Assembly (NCBI GenBank): GCA_905250115.1
Contig: CAJNOI010000162.1
Coordinates: 1 to 64,000 of the forward strand
Source of the DNA: Adineta steineri
Taxonomy: Eukaryota > Rotifera > Eurotatoria > Adinetida > Adinetidae
Reading direction: 5' to 3'
DNA length: 64,000 nt
The notes below the pieces were generated by a model. That model was not told the DNA's origin. It made no database searches and saw nothing but the letters and a program-made list of their open reading frames with translations. A program made the position numbers and the translations under genes. Shown piece by piece: positions 11,555 through 22,319 of this stretch. How positions within the stretch are numbered: position 1 is the first letter of the stretch; the number at the start of each line of letters is the position of its first letter.

Positions 11555-12597
11555 ATGTTCATTTCCAATATTTTCATCGTGAGTTTTCTTTTGATAATGA
11601 TCAACGAAAGAGCAGGTAAACATTTTTATCTACTTTGGGATCTATGGGAGTTCTCAGTGAATTTGATTTTCTTTTGTACTATTGATTTCTATCTTGCTCT
11701 TTTTTTTAGTTCTTTCATTTGATCAACCGGAATTCTGTTCAACAGCAACTTGGAATCCCAATGGAATCATTTTTGCCAATGAAACAACTATTGGTTCATC
11801 TCCTCGTGCCATGTTTATCGATTCAAATAACACTGTTTATGCCCTAAATCAAGACAAACATCAAATTCTCATTTGGTCTGAAGGAAGTGTCAATCCAACA
11901 AACATCATTTCTGCCAATTTCTCAGATTCATTTTCCATGTTTGTGACAGACAATGGCGATATTTATTTCGATAACTCAGAAGACAACGGTCGAGTGGATC
12001 GTTGGATATCAAGTACAAACACTTTCGACATCGTTATCAATTCTAAATCAACATGTTCTGGTCTTTTTATTGATACTAATAATACTCTCTACTGTTCAAT
12101 GTTTTATGATCATCAAGTCGTGAAAAGATGGTTGAATGATGATAGTATGACATTGACGACGGTGGCTGGCATAGGCAAAAGAGGATCTGCTTTGAATCAA
12201 TAGGATTATCCTATGGGAATCTTTGTTGATGTCAACGCTGATTTGTACGTAGCAGACAATGCAAATGATCGGGTCCAATTATTCAAATCAGGACAATCGA
12301 TTGCCATCACTGTGGCTGGCGATGGATCAATACAGGAAACTATTTCACTCGTTCGTCCAACTGGAGTTGTTTTAGATAGAAATGGGCATCTCTTCATTTT
12401 GGATCGTGGAAATCATCGTATTATTAAATCCGGACAATATGGTTTTCAATGCTTAGTTGGATGTGATGGAGAGGGTTCTCAATCCAATCAATTATCTAAT
12501 CCGATCACTATGAATTTCGATCGAACTGGAAATATATTTGTTACTGATACGGACAATCATCGGATTCAGAAATATACATTCTATGAAAACTCTTGTC
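11555..12597 (+). pseudogene. NHL-repeat secreted protein with in-frame TAG
   Basis: Exon 1 (11555-11615) encodes a signal peptide; the intron is 11616-11709 (GT...AG). Exon 2 reads an NHL beta-propeller: blades contain the YALNQDKHQIL, LYVADNANDRVQLF, LFILDRGNHRI and IFVTDTDNHRIQKY elements. The frame is broken once, by TAG at 12201-12203, exactly where the blade should read Asn-Gln-hydrophobic-Asp-Tyr-Pro. Reading continues in the same frame for 131 more codons, to a good donor GTAAGT at 12598, so later exons would fall in or beyond the N gap. A single base change (for example TTG to TAG) explains it. NHL proteins of this kind are an expanded secreted/GPI family in bdelloids. Recent nonsense allele, readthrough and assembly error are all possible. 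Confidence 0.8.
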
Positions 12598-12654
12598 GTA
12601 AGTTGAATTATTCTACTTAAGATTAGAATCGAAGAGAACTCACTTGAACAAAAT

Positions 12655-12699
12655 CTTGAGGGTATGGGTGTGGATGCTCACTTTATCATCACCCTCACC
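12655..12699. repeat. Telomere-like hairpin element, cut by the N gap
   Basis: Begins CTTGAGGGTATGGGTGTGG and reaches ATCACCCTCACC just before the gap; the right arm is probably incomplete. Confidence 0.65.
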
Positions 12700-12799
12700 N
12701 NNNNNNNNNNNNNNNNNNNNNNNNNNNNNNNNNNNNNNNNNNNNNNNNNNNNNNNNNNNNNNNNNNNNNNNNNNNNNNNNNNNNNNNNNNNNNNNNNNN
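12700..12799. other. Assembly gap of 100 N
   Basis: Exactly 100 N, a conventional unknown-size scaffold gap. It interrupts the 3' end of the NHL gene and lies between a hairpin and a direct repeat. Confidence 0.99.
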
Positions 12800-12907
12800 C
12801 TATATGATAAGAACGACTATTCCCAGTAGTCGAAGATTTAAAAAAAAGAAAAAAACAAGTTGATGTGTTGACGAATAACCGCTTATCTTTTATGAAAAAC
12901 ATGACTT
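12800..12907 (+). repeat. Direct repeat, copy 1
   Basis: About 108 bp, nearly identical to 13721-13829; differs mainly around CCCAGTAGTCG versus CCCAGGTTGTTG. It directly abuts the N gap. Confidence 0.85.
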
Positions 12908-12943
12908 TCACTGTGTACATAAAAAAGACTTTCTTTGTGAGTG

Positions 12944-13020
12944 AAGGGTGTGGGTGTGAGTTAGGGTGCGGCGTGGCTGCTCCGGTTTCTATTTTTTTCT
13001 TGAACCCAGTCCCGAACCCT
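12944..13020. repeat. Telomere-like element, loose hairpin
   Basis: G arm GAAGGGTGTGGGTGTGAG then a partial C-rich partner CCCAGTCCCGAACCCT. Confidence 0.5.
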
Positions 13021-13190
13021 ATTTTAACGGAATCGGAGCGGGATAATACTTTTTGGAACTTAGCTAATTATTTCATATTGAGATGTAACTCTTTTTTATT
13101 CAACATAATCTTACGTAAAAATAAAACTAGAATACACGTGTTTACATATCATGAAAAATAATGTTCATAAGATACATAAATAAGTTTTGA

Positions 13191-13346
13191 TCACTCTCTG
13201 AGTTCATCTTTACTTGAGACGATGTTATTATTTTTGATTCCATATTTCTTCGATGTAGAAGGTGTCTGTTGTTCACATTCGTGTTCGTTGTCAGACTCAC
13301 ATTCATCGACTGACTTTCGTTTTCGAATATCTCCTGTTTCTTTCAT
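13191..13346 (-). CDS. Small acidic/polar open frame, possible terminal exon
   Basis: ATG at 13346 to TGA at 13191, 51 residues. The composition looks coding: ETGDIRKRKS near the start, an acidic Cys/Glu-rich middle and a Ser/Lys tail. A second minus-strand terminal exon at 16589-16725 has a similar beginning (TWDIRRQDS) and a similar acidic Cys-containing middle, so the two may be related. I do not recognise the family. Confidence 0.3.
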   Translation of the reverse strand: MKETGDIRKRKSVDECESDNEHECEQQTPSTSKKYGIKNNNIVSSKDELRE

Positions 13347-13465
13347 CCAATTGTTTTAATGACTGAAGGTTTTACGAAGAAAGATAAATTTATTAACCAC
13401 TTGCCTGGTAAGTTTTTTTCAAAACTATCGGATAAACGTTTTGCAAAATAACTTTCACAAATTTT

Positions 13466-13510
13466 GGGAGAGTGTGGATGTCTTCTATTTATATTCGCAC
13501 CCACACCCTC
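13466..13510. repeat. Telomere-like hairpin element
   Basis: GGGAGAGTGTGGATG followed, after an AT loop, by GCACCCACACCCTC. Confidence 0.7.
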
Positions 13511-13602
13511 GGAGTCGGAACTAAAAGAAGAGTTTTTCGAAGTTAATATCGGACTCCGATTGGAAGACTAATTAAACTGCTTGTTTCTTTCTCAAAAACC
13601 AT

Positions 13603-13649
13603 CTTAAGAGTGTGGGTGTGACTAAAGATGATACACCCAAACCCACCCG
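13603..13649. repeat. Telomere-like hairpin element
   Basis: CTTAAGAGTGTGGGTGTG, short loop, then ACACCCAAACCCACCC. Confidence 0.7.
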
Positions 13650-13720
13650 TCAGGTTCTAGACTGATATGAGAGTTATTTGTCAGCCCATATGAAACAATA
13701 CAATCCATTTTCAGCGAAAA

Positions 13721-13829
13721 CTATATGATAAGAACGACTATTCCCAGGTTGTTGAAGATTTAAAAAAAGGAAAAAACCAAGTTGATGTGTTGACGAATAA
13801 CCGCTTATCTTTTATGAAAAACATGACTT
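13721..13829 (+). repeat. Direct repeat, copy 2
   Basis: Second copy of the sequence at 12800-12907, offset about 921 bp. Confidence 0.85.
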
Positions 13830-14024
13830 CCGTTGTGAGTCAACGAGATGATATTCGTAGAAAATATTATTATAAGGTAGGTGTATCTTTAACGTCTGTC
13901 CGTTGAATCATGACTCCTTACTTATCTTTGTGGGAATTTTGTCTACTTTTATGCAATAACAATACTGATATGAGATATCTATTTAAGTCGTGTAGTTTTC
14001 ATTACTATTTCAGTTGGTAGCAAT

Positions 14025-15202
<1,178 letters not shown>

Positions 15203-15397
15203 TCAAATAATTCATTTCCAACAGCTTTTTGTATGATTCTTATTTTAATCAAAAATAAAAAAATATTACTCTGGAATTTATTAAAAACCGTGTAAGATCT
15301 AAAACATATATGTTTAACGATTTTGAATAGATTTTTGGCAATTCTATAGTGATTTTTGTTTTGTATCTAGTAAAAATAAATGAATCATTTGAATATT

Positions 15398-16181
15398 TTA
15401 TGGTATTAAAACTACACTTGGATCACGCTGTTTTGTTACTAGAAGAAAAAAAAATAATAAGAATAAAATAAATATATTATTAAAAACTTTGTTGATTTAC
15501 CATTATAACCAGGACGACCTATTTTAATAAATTTACGAACTTCAGAATGACGTTTTATTGATTGAACTATATCAGATGATTGTTGATTTTTACGAACAGC
15601 ACGTCGAGCTCTATAATCATCAATGTTTAGTATTATGAAATGTAAAGCTTATAAAATGTTTTTAATTCTGATAATATATTAGACAGTATTGGATATGGAT
15701 AAATTTTTGATATTGATCAATTTATTACTATTCTAATGTCAAATATTTTCCGAGCATAGTTAATTTACTTATCTTACGTCTGTAATCTGTCAGTATGTAA
15801 ATCATATATTTTATTGAGTCGAAAAGTTTGATTGATAGCTTGAATAATCTCATGATGAACAACTCTTTCCTATACTAATTCTTACGAAATACTTTGATCG
15901 AACTTTCTATTAAAAATATTGAGTTTTTTTATAAAAATAAAATCTCACAAATTCGATTGATGCTTTTTTCCTTGTGTATGTGCCAAATATGAACTTTCAT
16001 TATTATGTGAAGTTAAACAAAATCTACATTCATAAGTTCCAACACAATTTCTCATAGAATAAGGATTTTTAGCAAGATTAATTGTTTCAAGAGCCAATTG
16101 ACGGAGTCGTTCGCGTCGATCGCGATTCGATTCCGATCCACTGGCAACACCATCACCGCCAGCTCTATGTTGAAAATCCAT
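15398..16181 (-). pseudogene. SF3A2: Truncated splicing factor 3A subunit 2
   Basis: Exons 15949-16181, 15501-15610 and 15398-15438 (minus) join in frame to 127 residues. The N-terminus is unmistakably SF3A2: MDFQHRAGG, SNRDRRERLRQLALETI, then the U1-type C2H2 zinc finger YECRFCLTSHNN...YLAHTQGKKHQSNL, ARRA, and KFIKIGRPGYNVTKQRDP. The family continues for 100 or more conserved residues after QRDP plus a Pro-rich tail. Here only five more codons follow before TAA, and nothing matching the rest exists in the 195 bases before the convergent trypsin gene. SF3A2 is a core U2 snRNP protein, so a complete copy must exist elsewhere. This is a 3'-truncated duplicate, possibly expressed because its three-exon frame is otherwise clean. 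Confidence 0.85.
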
Positions 16182-16588
16182 ATTTAATGAAAAATATTCA
16201 AACGATTAATTATAAACAATTCTTCGTAGTCTTTTTCTACTGATTCGAAATTACAGTTTCTATGAGCGTCATTAGTTGAGAAATTCAACCAATAACATAC
16301 TTAATGAAACACCTGCATCAAATTTACTCCTATATGCTTACGATACGTGCGACATCTTATTCACGAACTCACTTGAGGGTGTGGATGTAGATAGTAAGTA
16401 GATTACCCACACCTCACATCCACATCCGACCCACCCACACCCTTCTAATAGATCAAAACATCAAGAAAAATTTTTTATTGCTAAAAAATCAATTTTTTTT
16501 TAATCAAAGCTGCTTTATTATAGTTTATATTGTGAGTCTCTTCCCATTAAATACATCCAGTATTTATGAATATTCGTAAATTGATGGT
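16182..16588. other. Intergenic with one hairpin
   Basis: 5' flank of the truncated SF3A2; the only notable item is the hairpin at 16372-16444. Confidence 0.5.
16372..16444. repeat. Telomere-like hairpin element
   Basis: Starts CTTGAGGGTGTGGATG and ends in repeated C-rich blocks, CCGACCCACCCACACCCTT. It lies about 190 bp upstream of the truncated SF3A2. Confidence 0.75.
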
Positions 16589-16725
16589 TTAAGCCTTTTG
16601 CTCATTAACGTTCGAGAATAATGTTTTATCATGATAGTTGTCAAGATCCAATTGACATTCGGACTCATAATTTTGATTCGGAAAATAATCAGTACATGAA
16701 TCTTGTCGACGAATATCCCATGTTA
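16589..16725 (-). CDS. Probable terminal exon of an unidentified gene
   Basis: An acceptor (TTTAAATAG) precedes an open stretch of 45 codons ending in TAA at 16589. The translation, beginning TWDIRRQDSCTDYF and ending NVNEQKA, is acidic and Asn-rich with two cysteines. Upstream exons were not found. It resembles the small frame at 13191-13346. Confidence 0.3.
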
Positions 16726-17393
16726 CTATTTAAACGACAGAAAAATTGATAAGAGAAACAATAAATTAAGAAAAATATCTTATGCTAAGTGTAAAATATC
16801 ATAGATCAGAATTCAGATATTTCTTTCGGTGGTATTTGAAAAATAAGTGCGAAGTCCGCGGGAGAAAAAGCTTATTCTGACAGACTTTGAGTTAAACTTT
16901 TCTTTCTTTTAGGAGACGTCAATTTTTCGAAAATAATACCTTACTATAAAGTCGGCCTAGAGCCTTTGAGTTTAAGTTCCGAATTGGGAAACCTTTTCCT
17001 CAAAATGTTTTTTTGAATATGAAGGACAAAGAACTGTCTTTAGCAAATAAATCAACTAATATTTTGTCAGCAATCGAAATGAAAATAGAGCTGATAAATT
17101 GTTCACATATTGTTTCGTACAAGTTCAATAAATGACAATGTTTTTACTGCACTTTTAATTCAATATCAAAAACAACGTATGATTTGAATGCATTATAGAG
17201 GAATGAATGTTTTATCATTTATTAGATAACTGAAATCGTACTGATTTGCTTTTTGTCAGTTTGTCGATAGTACTTAATTTTCATAGTTAGTTGAGGTGTG
17301 TGAACCTCATATACTATTTTAAAAAGTATAGCAGATTTTATCTATCTATAAATGACTCATTGAAAAGTGGTAACTGAAAAACGTTTTCGAAAA
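16726..17393. other. Intergenic
   Basis: No supported feature; 3' flank of the amidinotransferase and possibly intron of the exon at 16589-16725. Confidence 0.4.
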
Positions 17394-18700
17394 CTAAATG
17401 CATCCTGATCTAAACAACTCTACATTCATACCGCAATGAAGACCACCGCCAAATTCATTAAGTACTCGAAGAGGACATGTAATAACATCGAATCCAAGCT
17501 CATCATGTAATAGTCGGTAGAGTGCCGTTTCACATTCTTCGATTACTACACAACGGTCACTGAGTGAAAGTAAATTCATATGAAGGTTACTTGTGCACAA
17601 TGCGAGTGGTGGCACCTCTTTGGTCGAATATAAAGGTGCCCATATTGGACGCTAATCGTTATCAGTGAACAGCTTCATTTCACTTGCTAATGGCGGATAA
17701 TCTTGATTAATAAGTACAAGACCATGTGAGCCTGACGTTGGCGGTCGTAATGGTACGAGAGAAGCATCCAAGTGATAACTACCATCAGTTGGAAAATGCA
17801 ACATGTGAAAACGAAGATGAGGAAATGTACGACGTAGCCAATATAAACCTTCATTATTTGCTGATGCAGATTTTTTATAGAACACATCCTTTCCCATACG
17901 CATCATATCAGCAGCATCAAAAGCAATTTCATTTTCATTTAGATTTGTCTTATAACCACTGTTAGCAAAAGTTATTTTATTATAATCCTTTGTATTTAGT
18001 TTTTCCCAGAAATCCACGTCATGGAACATTTTTATTGGTGAACATGTTGGTTTTGGTGGTTGAAGCCATTTCATATTCGAATCACGTTTCCATAATGAAT
18101 AAAGAAGTGGTTTATAATATTCAGATTCAAAATATCTGGTGTGAACAGATGTCGGTGCTTCTAACACTGTGTCACCTAGCGTAATCAAAACATCCCGTGG
18201 ACATGCTAGACCAAACTGATATTGAGATTTGAAATGTGGTGTAGATAGCTGATGATTAAAACAAAGCGGCTCCTCCTCCGATGCCTTTAATGGTCGGCAC
18301 ACATCAATCTTGCTCTTCTGGATAATTTTCCCATTAGTATTTTCTAATGTATTAGGACCTATTGATGATTGTTTTCGAGTCATAACTTGTGCGATATTGT
18401 TGTCGAATATTTCATCCATAGAGTTTGCAACTACGATCGATTCAGCCCGGAGTAATTCGGTAAGATTGTCCAACTGAGCTTGTGCTTGGTCGATACAACG
18501 ACGAGGTCGTCGACCAGAAATTGCACGAATATACGGACGCATATTAGAGGATCCCGTATGCCATGGGTACGAAGGAGTTTCATCGGGATAGCACATACCT
18601 TCAGCTGTGCCTACGCATATAAGTTCTAATGTACCCCATTCTGTCCATGAATTCACTATTGATGATGAACCCATAATTTTTGATTCGGACACGTATTCAC
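17394..18700 (-). pseudogene. Glycine amidinotransferase-family protein with in-frame TAG
   Basis: From the ATG at 18674 the frame runs 340 codons to TAG (17652-17654), then continues in the same frame for 85 codons to TAA. The first part opens SSIVNSWTEWGTLELICVG, the family's N-terminal strand, and carries the catalytic Asp in FDAADMMRMG and His in YHLDAS. The catalytic Cys, in EFGGGLHCGMNVE, lies after the TAG. A truncated protein would lack the nucleophile and be inactive. Amidinotransferases move an amidino group from arginine to an amine (creatine or streptomycin-type pathways). An acceptor (TTTGATAG at 18701-18708) just upstream suggests a missing 5' exon. The TAG could come from one change in a Trp codon. 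The wording is not close to vertebrate AGAT, so the substrate is open. Confidence 0.8.
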
Positions 18701-18745
18701 CTATCAAATAAAACAAACATTAGTTTATTCCGTACATTAATAATC

Positions 18746-18804
18746 AGAGGGGTGTGGATGTGGGTGAGAGTATTATTCCCAAGTCACATTCACACTCACA
18801 CCCG
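18746..18804. repeat. Telomere-like hairpin element
   Basis: CAGAGGGGTGTGGATGTGGG, loop GAGTATTATTCCC, then CACATTCACACTCACACCC. It sits 46 bp upstream of the amidinotransferase exon. Confidence 0.75.
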
Positions 18805-19099
18805 TGCTTTATGATTTATATTTCGTTTCCCTCCAAGAAATTATTATGTAAGATTGTTAGAAATATTGATTATATTACACACTATTTCATACTTACGTAT
18901 AAATGTAAGCAAACAACACAGTAAATAAATTTTCTTGTTGAAGCTTTTAAAATATAAAAAAGAAGCAAGTTACCGTTTGTTATCAGTGTGCACTGCGTAA
19001 ATATGAGTGTGTATGCTATAAAGAATAGATAATAAGGAGCTGAAGAACGGCCTTGGTGGTCTTATAACTACACTATTTATTCTTCACTAGATAACGTGA

Positions 19100-19145
19100 G
19101 TTTGAGTGTGTGGTATGGGTGGGTATGAGTATGGATGCGGATGTC
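19100..19145 (+). repeat. Telomere-like G-rich half element
   Basis: GTTTGAGTGTGTGGTATGGG and GGGTATGAGTATGGATGCGG without a clear C-rich partner. Confidence 0.5.
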
Positions 19146-19299
19146 AATTAGCTTGCGCACTTGTCGACAGAATGTGGCGGAGGGAGAAATGAGAGTGTAT
19201 CATATATATCTTACACACGTCATCATAGATGGCGACAACTCCAATCGCCCAGATCCTCAAGCATCCTCAAGAAAAAAGGAAAAAAAAAAGACGAAATCC

Positions 19300-19985
19300 C
19301 TAATTTTCGTTTGAAAAGTATGGAGAGATGAGTGCGGATTATGTATGTCCGATAACTACGTGTATCTCATGAACAAGAATAAATCTTTGCTATATCAGTT
19401 AGAAGAGATAAATGGAACGTATAAACTAGTCTCTATACTTTTTAATACATGTGGTTTCTAGAATCAAAGGCACTTCCTGACATCATACATGTAAAATGGG
19501 ACCCACAACAAAAAAATGTATAAAAGAAAGTCAATGGACCGAGACAAACGAACGAAAAGATGTAAAATTTAACGATGTGAGATATTATGAGGATAAAAGG
19601 TAACACAGAATAGTAAAAAAATTAAACAGAAAAGACAAAATCGGTTATTTTTGTTTGAAAAGTATGAAGAGGTGAGTGTGGATGAAGTATGTCCGATAAC
19701 TACATGTATCTCATGAAGAAGAATAAATCTTTGCTATATCAGTAAGGAGAGATGATGGATGCTATAAAACCGTCTTCATACGTATCGGCACACGCTCTCT
19801 GTTGAAATGAGATGTGCTCCATAGCGTCTTAATAGTGAGATTGAAAATGAAACAAAAATAATGCTCAGAAAAAAGGCAATAGATCGAGACGAACGAACGA
19901 AAAGATATGAAATTTAACGATGTGAAATATTATGAGGATAAAAGGTAATATAGAACAAGGTGTGAGTGTGGATATATGAGTATTT
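19300..19985 (+). repeat. Tandem duplication, unit about 345 bp
   Basis: Two diverged copies: GTATGTCCGATAACTAC at 19344 recurs at 19688, and AACGAACGAAAAGAT near 19547 recurs near 19892, both at an offset of 344-345 bp. The surrounding tens of bases also match with substitutions. It is non-coding as far as I can see. The second copy ends at the hairpin at 19957-20022. Confidence 0.8.
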
Positions 19986-20022
19986 TGTTCATCGCATAGC
20001 GACACCTACACCCTCACCCTCA
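19957..20022. repeat. Telomere-like hairpin element
   Basis: CAAGGTGTGAGTGTGG, loop with GAGTATTTTG, then CGACACCTACACCCTCACC. Confidence 0.7.
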
Positions 20023-20403
20023 TCGATAAATAAAATACAACGACCGACAATCGAAAAAAAGTGTTTATCTCTTCAAAGAAATAAACCCAGTCCTCATTAA
20101 ACAATAGATGATCCCGATCTAAAGAAAATAGAGTTTTATAAATACATATATATATATCTACTGCATATGGATGCATAGATTGTAAGAAACGTAAAAAAAA
20201 TACTATAAATATTTACATATCAACATGGATATTTCTACTATTTATCGATCAATAGAATATAATAATCTAAAATCAAAAAAATGAAATACATCTATATTTT
20301 AATATAAAGAAATCTAATACTAATGTGATATAAAACAAAATAAACAGGGTTTTCTCATCAAATAAAAGAAATCGAATATTTATCTATTTTATGACTGGAG
20401 AAA

Positions 20404-20475
20404 CTTGTTGAGGTGTGGGTGTGAGACGTGGATGTGGATGAGCACAAGACTATGTCACACCCGCACTCACATCCT
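20404..20475. repeat. Telomere-like hairpin element
   Basis: CTTGTTGAGGTGTGGGTGTG ... GTCACACCCGCACTCACATC; its right end is 27 bp before the ATG at 20502. Confidence 0.75.
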
Positions 20476-20501
20476 GTTTAACATCAACAACAACTACCAA
20501 T

Positions 20502-20918
20502 ATGGCTTCTACAACAGCTAAAGATTATGTATCACGAACAATTAATACACAAAATCAAGATCGTGTAACACTTTTAGCTGCATTTCGTAAATCAATTTAT
20601 AATAATCATACAGATTTATTATTGGTTAATGTACCAATTCATTTATTATCCAACGAACAATTATTTCGACGTTATCAAATGCAATGGAACAAACAATCTT
20701 CGTGTAAATTAACGATCAATTCTGATTTAACTGTAACATCCTTATCACGCAATTATTTTGAAATGAATTATCAATTATTATCATATCGATTAAATATTGA
20801 TTGGTCAATTCTTAATTACAATTATTCTCATTCAGAAAATTGTTTTCAATTATTTGCTAATATACGCATGCAACGTTTACAACAAATACCTTATACTATT
20901 CGTTTATTAGATGAATAA
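20502..20918 (+). CDS. Unidentified 138-residue protein
   Basis: Clean single-exon frame from ATG at 20502. The protein is Gln/Asn/Leu-rich with no signal peptide or membrane span. It starts MASTTAKDYVSRTINTQNQ and alternates predicted helix and strand. I do not recognise the family. It lies between two telomere-like hairpins (27 bp upstream, 74 bp downstream), and A/T-ending codons match neighbouring genes, so it is likely a real gene or recent gene copy. Confidence 0.5.
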   Translation: MASTTAKDYVSRTINTQNQDRVTLLAAFRKSIYNNHTDLLLVNVPIHLLSNEQLFRRYQMQWNKQSSCKLTINSDLTVTSLSRNYFEMNYQLLSYRLNIDWSILNYNYSHSENCFQLFANIRMQRLQQIPYTIRLLDE

Positions 20919-20992
20919 AAACCAATAGCTATGGAATTTTTCTTATAAATAAATGTCGATCTTTTCTATATGAAAACATGAGCTAATGGGGA

Positions 20993-21042
20993 ACGGATGT
21001 GGGTGTTGAAAGAATAGAATATCCACACCCACACCCTCAAGA
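20993..21042. repeat. Telomere-like hairpin element
   Basis: ACGGATGTGGGTGTTG, AT-rich loop, then TATCCACACCCACACCCTC ending CAAG; 18 bp before the next ATG. Confidence 0.8.
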
Positions 21043-21060
21043 TTTCAAACCGCCAATGAA

Positions 21061-22307
21061 ATGTTTCCTGGTCGATATTCTACTTCAAAACAAGATTCGG
21101 ATGGTGACAGTGATAACAATATAAATAAACCGAAAAAAAAACAATTATTAATGGTTATTCTATGGTTGTTTTGAAATAATTTGTCTAAAGTTAATACTCT
21201 TCTATTACCTTCGGATGGTGATGTTGCGTTAAGTAAACTCGGCTATTATGATCAAGGAAGAAATGAAATATCAGCTGGTGTCAGTTTATTTTGCGATGCA
21301 TTCGACGGTATTTTTAAGGGATTTATCAGAGGAACAGGTGTATCTCAAATGAAAATAGATTGTCCATTAGCACTATTTAATATGTTTGTCGCCAGTATTG
21401 CAATCAAAACGGCTCATATGCTACAACGTTTTTATGAAACAAACGAACAAGACGGTGTATACGGTCGAGTATTTTTCACCTGGTGCCCAACTCTTACTGA
21501 ATTACCACCATGCAAAACAGTAAGTTTTACAAATATTGCATCTTTTTTACATTTTACTGTTAGTGTATCAACCTTTTTTTATCAATCAATTTCAATTGCA
21601 GCATTCACCACACAAGTCAGATTATATTAAAACAATTTCTTTGTTTTTGATATATAAATAAGAAAATATGAAATGAAAAATGATTCATAATAAAGTAGTT
21701 TCCTTTTGTACATAGGTCTTTATGATCAAACGCGTTTAATGCAAGAATGAGTAAAACAAAATGTTACAACACCTGCAACGTATTCAATTGATTTAAGTAA
21801 GAATGAAATACAACTTAATGGAACTTCTGATGCAGAAGACCAAAGTGAAGAATTATCATCTTTCAAACTATTGCAAACACTTCGCAACGATTGGTGAAAA
21901 GGGTCTAATTCTAGTGAACATCATTTGAGACCAATTCTTCGTAAAGTAGTTAATATGCTATCGAAATGCATATGGTCTATGAAAATCATCCATCCTCTTT
22001 TCAATTAATAGGTAATAATTTACATACAATTGATCAAAAACAAGGTGATCGAGTGACAGCGAACTTAACACGTATTGATACACAATTTAAGGTGCTGTTC
22101 AAACATCGACCCATAATTATTTGTATCGTGAATGTCAAGTGTAGGTGTTATTCTTATCTCACACCCACACTCATATCCAGAACCATACCCACCCTAAAAA
22201 TTCTCCAACAAAAGTTTGAAATTTATCCTGATTTTCATCTTGTTACGAAAACAAATTCTTCTTCAACAGCTCTTGCATTAATCATGTCACTATATTACAA
22301 TTTTTGA
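21061..22307 (+). pseudogene. Multiply interrupted gene, family uncertain
   Basis: An ATG at 21061 opens an acidic/Lys-rich segment, broken by TGA at 21172-21174. The same frame then runs to a donor (GTAAGT at 21520): a globular stretch with LLLPSDGDVALSKLGYYDQ, EISAGVSLFCDAFDG and KTAHMLQRFYETNEQDGVYG. After an acceptor at 21715, related-looking sequence (LYDQTRLMQE) is in another frame with a TGA, a second TGA after NDW near 21894, and a further frameshift near 21965 before HMVYENHPSSFQLIG. A telomere-like hairpin (22137-22195) interrupts the 3' part. The middle has a faint look of DUF3987-type proteins carried by some mobile elements, but I would not rely on that. Clearly non-functional. 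Confidence 0.55.
22137..22195. repeat. Telomere-like hairpin element inside a pseudogene
   Basis: AAGTGTAGGTGTTATTC, then CTCACACCCACACTCATATC and a further ACCATACCCACCCT; protein-like sequence lies on both sides. Confidence 0.65.
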
Positions 22308-22319
22308 AATTCAGTTTGG

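Larger units (their letters stand above)
12604..14024. other. Gap-containing region with hairpins and a split direct repeat
   Basis: Holds the 100-N gap, four telomere-like elements and two copies of a roughly 108-bp direct repeat. The only protein-like stretch is the minus-strand frame at 13191-13346. Confidence 0.6.
18701..20501. other. Intergenic with four telomere-like elements and a tandem duplication
   Basis: No gene found. Contains hairpins at 18746, 19957 and 20404, a half element at 19100 and two copies of a roughly 345-bp unit. Confidence 0.6.

Noticed and set aside
12865..13161. 98-residue frame after the N gap
   Set aside because: It spans the direct repeat and a telomere-like block; translation is low-complexity Cys/Gly and then AT-rich sequence.
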